A stretch of 64,000 nt of DNA. Origin: Mycolicibacterium litorale. Lineage in GTDB: Bacteria; Actinomycetota; Actinomycetes; Mycobacteriales; Mycobacteriaceae. The position numbers and the translations under genes were made by a program. The stretch is from the NCBI RefSeq assembly GCF_010731695.1, contig NZ_AP022586.1, forward strand, positions 248,001 to 312,000, in the 5' to 3' direction. Numbering within the stretch: the stretch's first letter is position 1; each line of letters starts with the position of its first letter. Shown piece after piece: positions 1-8,379 of the stretch. The notes below the pieces were generated by a model. The model made no database searches. It worked only from the letters and a program-made list of their open reading frames with translations, and was not told the DNA's origin.

Positions 1-3000
1 CCGGGTTGACGTTCACCGGAGGCAGCTTCGCCTCGGTGGCCGGTGCCTCTTCGGCGGGAGCATCGGTGGTCACCGACAGCGTCCGAGACTGCGGCGCGAT
101 GCGGGTCTCCGTGACCGCCGGAGACTCGACCTCACCGGTGTCCGCACGCAGTGCGTTGATCTCACCGTTCGCGTCGCCACCGACGTTGAGGCCACCACCG
201 ATGCTGCCACCGAGGCCGCCGATCGCACCGCGGATGGCGCCACCGATCGCGGCGCTGATCGCACCGCCGATGTTGACGTCACTGGCCGCTTCGGCGAAGG
301 CGTTGACCGCGGCGAAGATGCCCGCACCGATCGCCTGGAGCGCGTCGTTGCCGTTCTCCAGAGCCGACACCGCCGTGGCGCGGAACGCCTCGACCACTGC
401 GTTCGTGGCTGCGGCGATGTTGTTCGCCGCGTCGACACCGATCTCGGTGATCGCGTCGGCCGCCGCACCGAACTGGGCACCGGCCTCCTCGAACGAGGCG
501 ATGAACTCGGCGGGGGTCGGCAGGCCTTCCAGGCTGGCGCCGATCGCCGCGGAGATGTCCGCACCGACCTCGGCGAAGCCCTCCAGCGCGGCGGCACCCA
601 GGTCGAGACCGGCCTCCAGACCCAGCTGCAGCGATGCGCCGAGGTCGGCCAGCACCGGGCCGAGCGCGGCCGATGCGTCGACCAGGGCGTCGATGAAGAC
701 CGCCGGGCTCGGCAGGTTCTCCAACGCGGCCTCGAACGCGGCGGCGAGCGTTCCGCCACCCTCGACCAGCGCCTCGAGGAACGCCCCGAATTCGGCGCTG
801 CCGATGTCGATGCCCGTCTCGATGGCGGCGGTCAACGCGGCCGACAGGTTGCCGAGGGCCTCGGCGGTCGCTTCGGCGATCGCGTTGAAGCCCGGCACGA
901 AGGCCTCGATGGCACCCTCGATCGCGGCGGCGAACTCGGCCGGTGTCGGGAAGCCCTCGAACGCCGCGTCGAACGCTGCGGCCAATTCGGCTCCGGCGTT
1001 GAGCAGCGCGTCGGCGATGGCGCCGGCATCCAGGTCGATGCCGAGGTCGACGAGAAGCTCCAGCGCCGCATCGAGCGAGGCACCGAGGTCGACGTCGATC
1101 GCACCGAATGCGGTGACCAGGGCGTCGATGAACGCTTCCGGCGTCGGGAAGGCTCCCAGTGCGGCTTCGAACGCCGCGGCCAGCTGGCCACCCGCATCCT
1201 GCAGTCCGGCGATCAGCGCCTCGAAGGCCGTCTCACCGGCGGCCAGGCCGGCTTCGATCGCCGCGGACAGCGCGCCCGAGAAGTTCGCGATCGCCGTGCC
1301 GGTGGCATCCGCCAGCGCGGTCAGCCCGGGGATCACGCCTTCCAGAGCGGCCTCGAAGACGGCGACGAACTCTGCCGGCGACGGGAAGCCCTCGAGGGCC
1401 GCGTCGAAGATCGCGCCGAGTTCGGCCCCGGCTTCGAGCAGCGCCTCACCGATGGCCGTCGCGTCCAGGTTCAGGCCCAGGTCGACGATGACCTCCAGGG
1501 CGGCGTCGATGGCCGCCGACAGGTCGACGTCGATCGCGCCGAAGGCCGTGACGAGAGCGTCGATGAACGCTTCGGGCGTCGGGAACGCCGCGATTGCGGC
1601 GTTGAACGCGGCGGCGAGGTCGCTACCGGCGTCCAGCAGGCCGGCGACGATCGCGTCGAACGCTTCGGTTCCGACGGCCAGACCGGTCTCGATCGCCGTC
1701 TCCAGCGCGCCCGAGAGGTCACCGATCACCTCGGCGGTCGCCGCGGCGAGCGCATTGAAGCCGGGGATGACGCCCTCGAGGGCGGCGTTGAAGGCCGCGA
1801 TGAACTCTTCCGGAGTCGGGAACCCGTCCAGCACACCGTTGAACGCAGCGGCCAGCTCAGCGCCGGCTTCGAGGAAGGCATCGGCGATGGCGCCGGCATC
1901 CAGATCGATGCCGAGGTCGACGATCACCTCGAGTGCGGCGTCGATGGCCGCACCCAGGTCGACGTCGATGGCGCCGAAGGCCGACACCAGGGCGTCGATG
2001 AACGCCTCCGGCGTCGGGAACGCCTCGATCGCCGCGGCGAAGGCGGCCGCCAGTTCGCCACCGGCGTTCTGAAGCGCGACCACCAGGGACTGGAACGCGT
2101 CCAGACCCGCGGCGAAGCCGTCCTCCAGCGCGCCCGCAAGCGCACCCGACAGGTCGGTGAACGCCTCCGCGGCGGCCTCAGCCAGCACGTTGAAGCCCGG
2201 CACCAGCCCGGCGATGGCGGCGTTGAACGCGGCGAAGAACTCGCCCGGGGTGGGGAAGCCTTCCAGAGCACCCTCGAACGCGGCTGCCAGATCGGCCCCC
2301 GCCTCGATGAGCGCCTCGGCGATCGCGGTGGCGTCGAGATCGATGCCGAGGTCGACGATCACCTCGAGCGCCGCATCCAGGGCTGCGCCCAGGTCGACGT
2401 CGATGGCCGCGAACGCGTCCACGAACGCGTCGATGAACGCCTCGGGGGTCGGGAAGGCCTCGATCGCCGCGGCGAAAGCGGCGGCCAGATCGCTACCCGC
2501 GTCCAGCAGGCCGGTGACGATGGCGTCGAAGGCCTCGATACCGGCGGCAGCGCCTGCGTTGATGGCGGCGGCCAGCTCACCCGACAGATCGGTGAGCGCC
2601 TCGGCGGCGGCTTCGGCGAAGGCGTTCAGGCCAGGCAGGACGCCGGCGATCGCGGCGTTGAACGCGGCGAAGAACTCGGCCGGAGTCGGGAAGCCCTCGA
2701 AGACGGCACCGAAGGCGGCGGCGAGCTCGGCGCCCGCATCGATGAGCGCCTCGGCGATGGCGCCGGCGTCGATGTCGATGCCCAGCTCGACCAGCGCCTC
2801 GAGCGCCACGTCCAGGGCGGCGCCGAGGTCGACGTCGATGGCGCCGAACGCCGACACCAGCGCGTCGATGAACGCCTCGGGGGTCGGGAACGCCTCGATG
2901 GCTGCGGCGAATGCGGCGGCGAGTTCACCACCCGCGTCGAGCAGGCCGTCGACGAGCGCCTCGAAGGCGGTGGAACCCGCGGCGATGCCGGCTTCGATGG

Positions 3001-3706
3001 CGGCGGCGAGCTCACCCGAGAGCTCGGTGAGTGCCTGCGCCGCGGCGGTGGCCACCGCGTTGAAGCCGGGGATGACACCGCCGAGGGCTGCCTCGAACGC
3101 GGCGACGAACTCTTCCGGTGTCGGGAAGCTGGCGAGGGCGGCGTTGAACGCGGCGGCCAGGTCGGCACCGGCTTCGAGGAACGCATCGGCGATGGCGCCG
3201 GCGTCCAATTCGATGCCCAGGTCCAGTGCGGCCTCGAGCGCGAGCTCGATGGCGCCGGCCAGATCGATGTTGATGGAGGCGAAGGCCGACACGACGGCAT
3301 CGACGAAGGCCTCCGGGGACGGGAAGTTCGCGATGGCGTTGTCGACCGCGGTTGCGAGCACGCTGCCGCCCTCGAGCAGACCGTCGACGACTGCCTGGAA
3401 GGCGTTGTTGCCTTCCTCGACGGCGCTGACGAGTGCCGCCTCGAGTGCGCCGCTCAGTCCGATGATCGCGGCCTGGGCCGCCGCGGAGGCACTGTCGAGT
3501 GCACCGCCGACCGGCTGCCACGCGGCCTGCGCCGCGGCGATCAGATCAGCGAGCGAGGACAGTGAAACGTCTTCGAGCACCGCGACCATCCGGTCGCCCC
3601 GAATCTGGAAGTCCGGCGGCAACACCTCGACCGGAGCCAACGCAATCGATGTAGCGCCTACAACAGCCACACCGGCGGTCAAGTATGACCGAACAGCAAC
3701 TTCCAT
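1..3706 (-). CDS. Giant exported Ala/Asp/Glu-rich repeat protein (3' end beyond window)
   Basis: The frame is open from ATG at 3706 to the left edge, about 1,235 codons with no stop, so the C-terminus is missing. GAGGGG lies 7 nt before the ATG. Residues 1-30 form a hydrophobic export leader like those of the genes starting at 5912 and 10529. Residues 128-997 are six 145-residue repeats, and residues 998-1142 a diverged seventh. Each unit has a 66- and a 79-residue half, both opening F-P-[TS]-P-x-x-F. By eye there is no Lys, Arg or His between about residues 40 and 1108, and no Cys. The segment after the repeats is Gly-rich (about 1143-1175), then Pro/Thr/Glu-rich. Predicted to be helical and cell-surface or secreted. 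Function is unknown; I recognise no enzymatic domain. Confidence 0.85.
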   Translation of the reverse strand, partial: MEVAVRSYLTAGVAVVGATSIALAPVEVLPPDFQIRGDRMVAVLEDVSLSSLADLIAAAQAAWQPVGGALDSASAAAQAAIIGLSGALEAALVSAVEEGNNAFQAVVDGLLEGGSVLATAVDNAIANFPSPEAFVDAVVSAFASINIDLAGAIELALEAALDLGIELDAGAIADAFLEAGADLAAAFNAALASFPTPEEFVAAFEAALGGVIPGFNAVATAAAQALTELSGELAAAIEAGIAAGSTAFEALVDGLLDAGGELAAAFAAAIEAFPTPEAFIDALVSAFGAIDVDLGAALDVALEALVELGIDIDAGAIAEALIDAGAELAAAFGAVFEGFPTPAEFFAAFNAAIAGVLPGLNAFAEAAAEALTDLSGELAAAINAGAAAGIEAFDAIVTGLLDAGSDLAAAFAAAIEAFPTPEAFIDAFVDAFAAIDVDLGAALDAALEVIVDLGIDLDATAIAEALIEAGADLAAAFEGALEGFPTPGEFFAAFNAAIAGLVPGFNVLAEAAAEAFTDLSGALAGALEDGFAAGLDAFQSLVVALQNAGGELAAAFAAAIEAFPTPEAFIDALVSAFGAIDVDLGAAIDAALEVIVDLGIDLDAGAIADAFLEAGAELAAAFNGVLDGFPTPEEFIAAFNAALEGVIPGFNALAAATAEVIGDLSGALETAIETGLAVGTEAFDAIVAGLLDAGSDLAAAFNAAIAAFPTPEAFIDALVTAFGAIDVDLSAAIDAALEVIVDLGLNLDATAIGEALLEAGAELGAIFDAALEGFPSPAEFVAVFEAALEGVIPGLTALADATGTAIANFSGALSAAIEAGLAAGETAFEALIAGLQDAGGQLAAAFEAALGAFPTPEAFIDALVTAFGAIDVDLGASLDAALELLVDLGIDLDAGAIADALLNAGAELAAAFDAAFEGFPTPAEFAAAIEGAIEAFVPGFNAIAEATAEALGNLSAALTAAIETGIDIGSAEFGAFLEALVEGGGTLAAAFEAALENLPSPAVFIDALVDASAALGPVLADLGASLQLGLEAGLDLGAAALEGFAEVGADISAAIGASLEGLPTPAEFIASFEEAGAQFGAAADAITEIGVDAANNIAAATNAVVEAFRATAVSALENGNDALQAIGAGIFAAVNAFAEAASDVNIGGAISAAIGGAIRGAIGGLGGSIGGGLNVGGDANGEINALRADTGEVESPAVTETRIAPQSRTLSVTTDAPAEEAPATEAKLPPVNVNP
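281..3325 (-). repeat. Seven in-frame 435-bp tandem coding repeats
   Basis: The same codon (Ile/Val of FPTPEAFI-type motifs) falls at 3302, 2867, 2432, 1997, 1562, 1127 and 692, exactly 435 bp apart each time, so no indel separates the copies. Six units (716-3325) are well conserved and the seventh (281-715) is diverged. Third positions and some residues differ between copies, which points to ancient duplication under length constraint rather than a recent expansion. Confidence 0.9.
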
Positions 3707-3750
3707 GACATCCCCTCAGAGTCTCAAACAGCCCGACGGAGCAAAACATA

Positions 3751-3769
3751 CCTGAGAACTACCTAAGTA
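3751..3769 (-). promoter_or_regulatory. CTCAG-type direct repeat (possible MprA box)
   Basis: On the minus strand the site reads TACTTAGG-TAG-TTCTCAGG: two 8-bp half-sites with a 3-bp spacer, ending 45 bp before the start of the repeat-protein gene. It matches the site at 5955-5973 in arrangement and position. From memory, an 8+3+8 direct repeat is the layout of the mycobacterial MprA box; assignment to MprA is inference. Confidence 0.45.
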
Positions 3770-4730
3770 ACAAAGCGATCTCTCGCTTTTTCTCTGACCG
3801 TTTTCTAACCCCCTGAATAGCGTTTGCTTGAGGTTCGACGAACGAAATTAGCCCCGTCGCTCTCACCGCACTGAGACGGCGCAGGATGGCAAATACGTAG
3901 CAGTCCGAAGTTGTTGGCGGGATCCGTGTGCGCGAGATCGTTCGCCTGGCGTACGAAAATAGCTGAACTCGTTGCAAGTGGAACTTTGAGCAGGAGGACA
4001 GCGGGCAGATCGAATCTCGGGACTTTGCCCTTCCGGCTCTCCGTGACACTGCGTTCGATGACCCGCCAGGCCATCGCCGTCAAACGGTCGCGCGATTGTT
4101 GTTTCAGCAAGGATCGGGAGGTGCGAGGGGCATCGGTGCAGCTCTTCGCTGTTGTCCGCGCGCCTGGAGATGTGGCAACCTTCGTCAGAAGCTCGGAAGT
4201 CGGCGGGTCGGTCGAGCGCCCGGCGAGGGAGTGAGGAGGGGGCCGGCACGCGGGCGGCGGGCTCATCCGGTCCGGAGCCGACGGCTATGCCGCTGCTACG
4301 CGGGTGGTTTTGACGCTGACGAAAGTGGGTACCTGTGCAGGACTTCGGAGACGTGCTGCCCAGCCGGCGCAGGAGGTTTATTCTGAGGATTCTGGGTGGT
4401 CGTCCCGCGGAGCAGGGGCAGGTGACGCGTACCTCCGGCGCTTATCGATCCCGGTCGCTGAATAGGTAGCTGGAACCTTAGTTTTCACCCACTATTCGCA
4501 TTAGCCACCTTGGCAAAGACCACCAAAACCTGAGAGCAAGCTGAGTTGATCAGTTAACTTTCCGGAGGGCGCTGCAGCGAACAGTCTGGTAGGCGGCACA
4601 AGGGCGTCGAGGGGTGCCCGCTGACCCGCGGATGAGCGCACGGACCGGGCATCGGGCAGCTCGACAGGTGGCTGAAGGCAGGCCGCCGATCGGCGACGGA
4701 ATCGCCACCGTGACGCTTTCCGAGAGCCTG
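3770..4730. other. Gene-poor 1-kb region
   Basis: I see no convincing gene. Short open frames exist on both strands (for example 3805-4266 minus and 3911-4234 plus) but lack recognisable products, ribosome sites or typical mycobacterial third-position GC. The segment 4470-4550 is AT-richer than the surroundings. A CTCAG-type direct repeat sits at 4529-4547 without a gene at the usual distance, so this could be decayed DNA from another exported-protein gene or a non-coding transcript region. Confidence 0.5.
4529..4547 (-). promoter_or_regulatory. Orphan CTCAG-type direct repeat
   Basis: The minus strand reads AACTCAGC-TTG-CTCTCAGG, the same 8+3+8 arrangement as the boxes at 3751 and 5955. No start codon with a plausible gene follows within 100 bp on the minus strand, so its target is unknown. 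Confidence 0.35.
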
Positions 4731-5912
4731 CTATTCCTGGGTGTCGTCGCCGCGGTCGGCCGGCGGGTCGTCCCGATCCGGCGCCTGCGTGTCCGCCCCC
4801 GGAGCCTCTGCGGGCTTGTCGACAACGGTGCCGTCGTCTTTCCCGCCCGTCGCACCGTCGCCCTTGCCGTCGTCCGCGGCCGGCGCGTTCTTACGGCCGC
4901 CGGTGGTGAATCGTTTGATCGTGGAGTGGAAGTTGTCGAGGCCCTGCTGCACGCGGACGCCGAACTCGCGCGCGAGGTCGCCCGGCTTGGGCAGCCTCGG
5001 TGCCCCGGGGCGCGGGGTTGCGGCGGGCTCGGTGCCGTCGTCGTCGGGCAGGCCCTCGAGTTCCGGCGGGAGTTCCTGGTCGGTGCCGGTGGACGCTGAC
5101 GGTCCAGTGAGCTGACCGGGGGCCGACGCCGCGGGAAGTCCATCGCGGATGTCGACCGCGACGTCGTCGACGGTCTTGTCGACCTGATCGATGAGCCCGC
5201 CGGGCTGGCCGATGGGCTTCGGCAGGTTGCGGATCAGTGCCCGGATGAGTGGTTTGAGGGCACTCTCGTGGAAGGCCCTGTCGATCGCTTCGATGCCGGT
5301 GAGGTTGGGGTGTCCGGTCAGGAGCGCGGTGAGCGGGTCCACGATGAGTCGGCGCAACGCCTCCTCGGGGCCGATCTGACCGGTGATCAGCTGGTGCACC
5401 ACCTGCTGTGTCAGGACCAGCGCGACCGCCGGCGCGGCGGCGACCTGCCTGACGAAGTTGATGCCCGCTTCGCCGAATCCGGTCCCGATGTCGGTCAGTG
5501 CTCCGACGATGCCTTCGATGGCCTCGTGGGGAGCGACGGACGGCAGGGGAGTGTGGGGCACCATCGTGCGCTGATGCGGCGAGCTGAAACCGTCGACCGG
5601 CAGCGCAACCGCCGGCTCGGTGGTGGCCACTCCGACGCCGAAGGCGGAGATGACGGAGTCACGGCCGGTGTTGGACACGTCGTTGAACAGGCGCTGCAGT
5701 TCCTCGACCGAGCTCAACCAGTCCTGCCGGATGGCCCCGATGGATTGCAGGAACTCCGGATCGAGGACATCGAGACGCTGGCCATCGGGGGTGAAGTCAG
5801 TCGCCGACACCCGGATATCGGACGGAAGCGGTACCACGGGATTCGCCACCACGACGGCAGCACCGGACAACACGACTCCGGTGGCCAGAAAAGGGGCGAT
5901 GGCCCGCCGCAT
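4731..5912 (-). CDS. Exported protein with GjpA-like leader and charged tail
   Basis: This 393-residue protein starts at ATG 5912 behind GGGGAGG. Residues 1-30 are a hydrophobic leader resembling those of the giant repeat protein and the gene at 9597-10529; I recall this leader type from mycobacterial proteins annotated as GjpA-like porins or hypothetical. The middle (about 40-280) is Ala/Val/Leu-rich and probably helical. The last 70 residues hold a short basic amphipathic stretch, the motif TGGRKNAPAAD and a charged low-complexity tail, very like the end of the PE-PPE protein next door. Function unknown; probably envelope-associated. A CTCAG direct repeat lies 43 bp upstream of the start. 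Confidence 0.85.
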   Translation of the reverse strand: MRRAIAPFLATGVVLSGAAVVVANPVVPLPSDIRVSATDFTPDGQRLDVLDPEFLQSIGAIRQDWLSSVEELQRLFNDVSNTGRDSVISAFGVGVATTEPAVALPVDGFSSPHQRTMVPHTPLPSVAPHEAIEGIVGALTDIGTGFGEAGINFVRQVAAAPAVALVLTQQVVHQLITGQIGPEEALRRLIVDPLTALLTGHPNLTGIEAIDRAFHESALKPLIRALIRNLPKPIGQPGGLIDQVDKTVDDVAVDIRDGLPAASAPGQLTGPSASTGTDQELPPELEGLPDDDGTEPAATPRPGAPRLPKPGDLAREFGVRVQQGLDNFHSTIKRFTTGGRKNAPAADDGKGDGATGGKDDGTVVDKPAEAPGADTQAPDRDDPPADRGDDTQE

Positions 5913-5954
5913 GGCGCCCTCCCCACGTGCGCAGCGTTAGATCGATAAATGGTA

Positions 5955-5973
5955 TCTGAGACTGTCCTGAGAA
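5955..5973 (-). promoter_or_regulatory. CTCAG-type direct repeat (possible MprA box)
   Basis: The minus strand reads TTCTCAGG-ACA-GTCTCAGA, two 8-bp half-sites with a 3-bp spacer, 43 bp before the start codon at 5912. A further TTCTCAGG half-site lies at 5998-6005. Assignment to MprA rests on memory of that regulator's site layout. Confidence 0.5.
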
Positions 5974-6049
5974 TACAGCAGCGGGAAATGGTTTCTTCCT
6001 GAGAATTCGGGGCTGCAGGTTTAAACGAACCGGTGGCCGCGAAAAGAAA

Positions 6050-6080
6050 CCGGCCCCCGAGGCGGTGCCTCGGGGGCCGG
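6050..6080 (-). terminator. Rho-independent-type terminator after the PE-PPE gene
   Basis: A perfect 14-bp GC-rich stem (CCGGCCCCCGAGGC with its complement) around a GGT loop sits 19 bp past the stop codon at 6099. On the minus strand it is followed by a T-rich run (TTTCTTTTC). It would end the PE-PPE transcript before the gene starting at 5912. Confidence 0.8.
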
Positions 6081-6098
6081 CTTCCTGATTATTTGTGG

Positions 6099-7949
6099 TC
6101 AGTCGTCCTGCGACGGCGACGCCTCGGTCTTGGTCTCCTGCTTCTCGGGTGCCTCGGTGTCGGCCGCGGGCTCCCGATTGGCGCGCCCACCGGTCAGGGT
6201 GTTGCGGAGGCGCTCACCGGCGTTGTTGAGCCGATCGACACTGTCTTCGACCGCGTCGCGCACCTGCTCGCCGGCGTCGCGCAGGTTGCCGACCAGCGAG
6301 GAGCGCTTCGGGCCGGACTGACTGCGCACGATGGGATCCTTGTCCCCGGAATCCGATTCCTCGACCTCACCGTCCGGCTCATCCGATGCGGTGACACCAA
6401 CGGTCAATTGCGTTGCGTCCCGGCGCAATTGAGTGTCGTTGATCGATGGAGGTGTGAAACCGTCGGCGGTGATCTCCGTGGTGGTCCCGGCCGGGAGGTC
6501 GACGGGCAGGGCGGGCAGATTCTGCAGGAGACTGGCCAGGTCCCCGAGGACGTCGATCGGATTGCGATAGATGCCGTCCGGCGGATTGTTGACGCCGGGG
6601 ATACCGCCGAAGAAGAAGGCCTCGGTGAACCCTTCGACCAGTGCGTTGAGCACGTCTTCGGGGACCTCGGCCCAGTCCACGTTCTGCGGGAACGTGAAGA
6701 ACGGCGCGTAGTCCTGACCGTAGTTGTTCGAGAAGTCACGGTCGTACGGTTCGAGGCCCGCGGCGATCTGCGCCTGGGTCGGGTGCTGAACGACGTTGGT
6801 GTAGCCCAGGTTGCCGAGGATCTTGATCGCCGGTTCGACCGCGTCCGCGAACGGATTGGTGAATCCGAATGCGCCACCGGTGAAGAAGTTGGCGACGTCG
6901 AACGGATAGCGGAACGGCTCGAGGATCGGCTGACGGTCCGAGGGCACGGTGAGGAAGATGTTGATCGCGCCGTCTTCGTTGAGCAGGCCGGCGAGGATGG
7001 CCGGTAACGCGGCCGCCAGTTGGGGTGTCAGCGCCGCGACGTCGCCACCGCGCAGGATGTACGTCGGGAAGAGCCCCGCCGCAACGGAATTCGCCAGCGA
7101 CACCGGGTTCGGCCAGGCCGGGAAGTCAGAGAAGGTGTCGTACTCCCAGGTCGCGTCGACCTTGATCGGGACGAGCCCGCCGACCGGGATGTCGAGGCCG
7201 AGCAAGTTGATGTAGTCGGCGTCGTTCTCGACGTCCGGCGTGACGACGCTCTCGTAGCCGAAGAGCCGGGCGATGGGGTCGAGCAAGGGTGCGAAGCGGG
7301 CGGCGATTCCACCGTCGGCACGGCCCCAGTTCCGCAGTAGCAGCAGCGGGAGGATCGTCAGGGTGTCCCGCTGCTCTTCGGACGTGAAGTAGTCCCTGAT
7401 CTGCGGGTAGGCCAGTCCGGTCGCAAGCGCTCCGAGGCCGAAGCCGACGACGATCGGGATGCGGACCCCGTTGGGGATGGGAAGTGCGGGGAGTCCCAGG
7501 AGCCCGAGCAGCTGGCCGATGTTCAGGGCGGGCTCGGTGCTCGTCACCTCGTCGACGATGAGCGGCGGAAGTGCAGGCACGTAGCCGAGATTCAGCCCGA
7601 ACAGCGCGGCCAGGCCGAACGGCGGACCGGTCGTCACGAGGTTGATTCCCAAGGGCTCCAACACATCTGTGATGCCGTTGATCGCGTCGAAGTCGAGGCC
7701 CAGGAGCCCGCCGAGGTCGAGGGCGCTGCCCAGGCCGAGGATGTCGGTCGGCGACAGATCCGCGAGCGCACCGCTGGGGAGTTCGACGCCGTCGGTGCCC
7801 GGGATCGTCCCGAGGCCGGGCAGCGTCAGCGCACCCGCCGCCGGCGCGGTCAACCCCATTGTCATGGCTGTCGCCGTAGCGGTGACGCCTCCCGCAATCG
7901 CGGCTTTCTTGATGCGATTGCGAATCGGCTTGCGCCGGTGCTTCGACAT
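6099..7949 (-). CDS. PE-PPE-domain exported protein, hydrolase motif altered
   Basis: This 616-residue protein begins with a basic n-region and a signal-like segment (residues 1-40), then Leu/Gly-rich sequence and a PE-PPE domain at roughly 140-470. Recognisable stretches are RADGGIAARF, TWEYDTFSDFPAWPNP and RYPFDVANFF. Where active PE-PPE serine hydrolases have G-x-S-x-G, this one reads GFGLG, so the nucleophile appears to be missing. The last 100 residues are charged, with an amphipathic helix and TGGRANREPAAD before an acidic tail. GGAGG lies 8 nt before ATG 7949. It faces away from mshB, near the place of PE11 (lipX) in M. tuberculosis as I remember it. Probably a non-catalytic envelope protein. 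Confidence 0.85.
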   Translation of the reverse strand: MSKHRRKPIRNRIKKAAIAGGVTATATAMTMGLTAPAAGALTLPGLGTIPGTDGVELPSGALADLSPTDILGLGSALDLGGLLGLDFDAINGITDVLEPLGINLVTTGPPFGLAALFGLNLGYVPALPPLIVDEVTSTEPALNIGQLLGLLGLPALPIPNGVRIPIVVGFGLGALATGLAYPQIRDYFTSEEQRDTLTILPLLLLRNWGRADGGIAARFAPLLDPIARLFGYESVVTPDVENDADYINLLGLDIPVGGLVPIKVDATWEYDTFSDFPAWPNPVSLANSVAAGLFPTYILRGGDVAALTPQLAAALPAILAGLLNEDGAINIFLTVPSDRQPILEPFRYPFDVANFFTGGAFGFTNPFADAVEPAIKILGNLGYTNVVQHPTQAQIAAGLEPYDRDFSNNYGQDYAPFFTFPQNVDWAEVPEDVLNALVEGFTEAFFFGGIPGVNNPPDGIYRNPIDVLGDLASLLQNLPALPVDLPAGTTTEITADGFTPPSINDTQLRRDATQLTVGVTASDEPDGEVEESDSGDKDPIVRSQSGPKRSSLVGNLRDAGEQVRDAVEDSVDRLNNAGERLRNTLTGGRANREPAADTEAPEKQETKTEASPSQDD

Positions 7950-8379
7950 TTATTACCTCCCTCTAAGCGATCTCTCAGCTACTGGGGCGAAACGTAACAC
8001 CGGGCGAATTCAAAACGACATCAATTGCTGTCAGCGCACCCACGGGTCCTTGCAGGCGGAAGTAAGTTTACTTACAGAGGCGAGAATGTGACGCCCGACA
8101 CTTCGACCTAAGTGAGGGTTGGTTCTGCGGCAACCGTCGCCCGTCGGCGCGGCACGGCTGCAATAGAGGCTGGTCCTGGCCTATGCAGGAGCGGCGTCGA
8201 CGCCAGGAGGTTGACGGTTGAGATGCCTGGCGCCGCTCCGTCCAGCGCGGACATGCGATACCGCCGATCGCAACAAGTCGGGCGGAAGCTGATCTTGAAT
8301 TTTCGGGCGTTTGTTTGCCCAAATCGCTCCGCCGCGGCCCGGGGAGCGGTCCAGCGACGCTGGCGTACATTCACCGCTG
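7950..8379. other. Divergent intergenic region, PE-PPE gene / mshB
   Basis: No gene is supported in these 430 bp. At 7961-7979 the plus strand reads CTCTAAGC-GAT-CTCTCAGC, an 8+3+8 CTnAG repeat like those at 3751 and 5955 but in the opposite orientation to the gene, just upstream of its ribosome site. The mshB -10 box lies at the right end. Confidence 0.5.
8366..8371 (+). promoter_or_regulatory. -10 box of mshB (leaderless transcript likely)
   Basis: TACATT fits TANNNT and ends 8 nt before ATG 8380. No Shine-Dalgarno sequence lies between them, so transcription probably begins at or next to the start codon. Confidence 0.45.

Noticed and set aside
281..3325. CRISPR array or satellite repeat
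   Set aside because: The units are 435 bp, coding, in frame and without unique spacers.
6..3755. Two very long plus-strand open frames (688 and 532 codons), Ser/Ala/Pro-rich
   Set aside because: They lie opposite the giant repeat gene. Periodic high-GC repeats keep several frames open; the minus frame has the leader, ribosome site and meaningful repeat motifs.
3805..4386. Overlapping open frames of 96-153 codons on both strands
   Set aside because: No ribosome sites, recognisable domains or expected codon bias; treated as non-coding.
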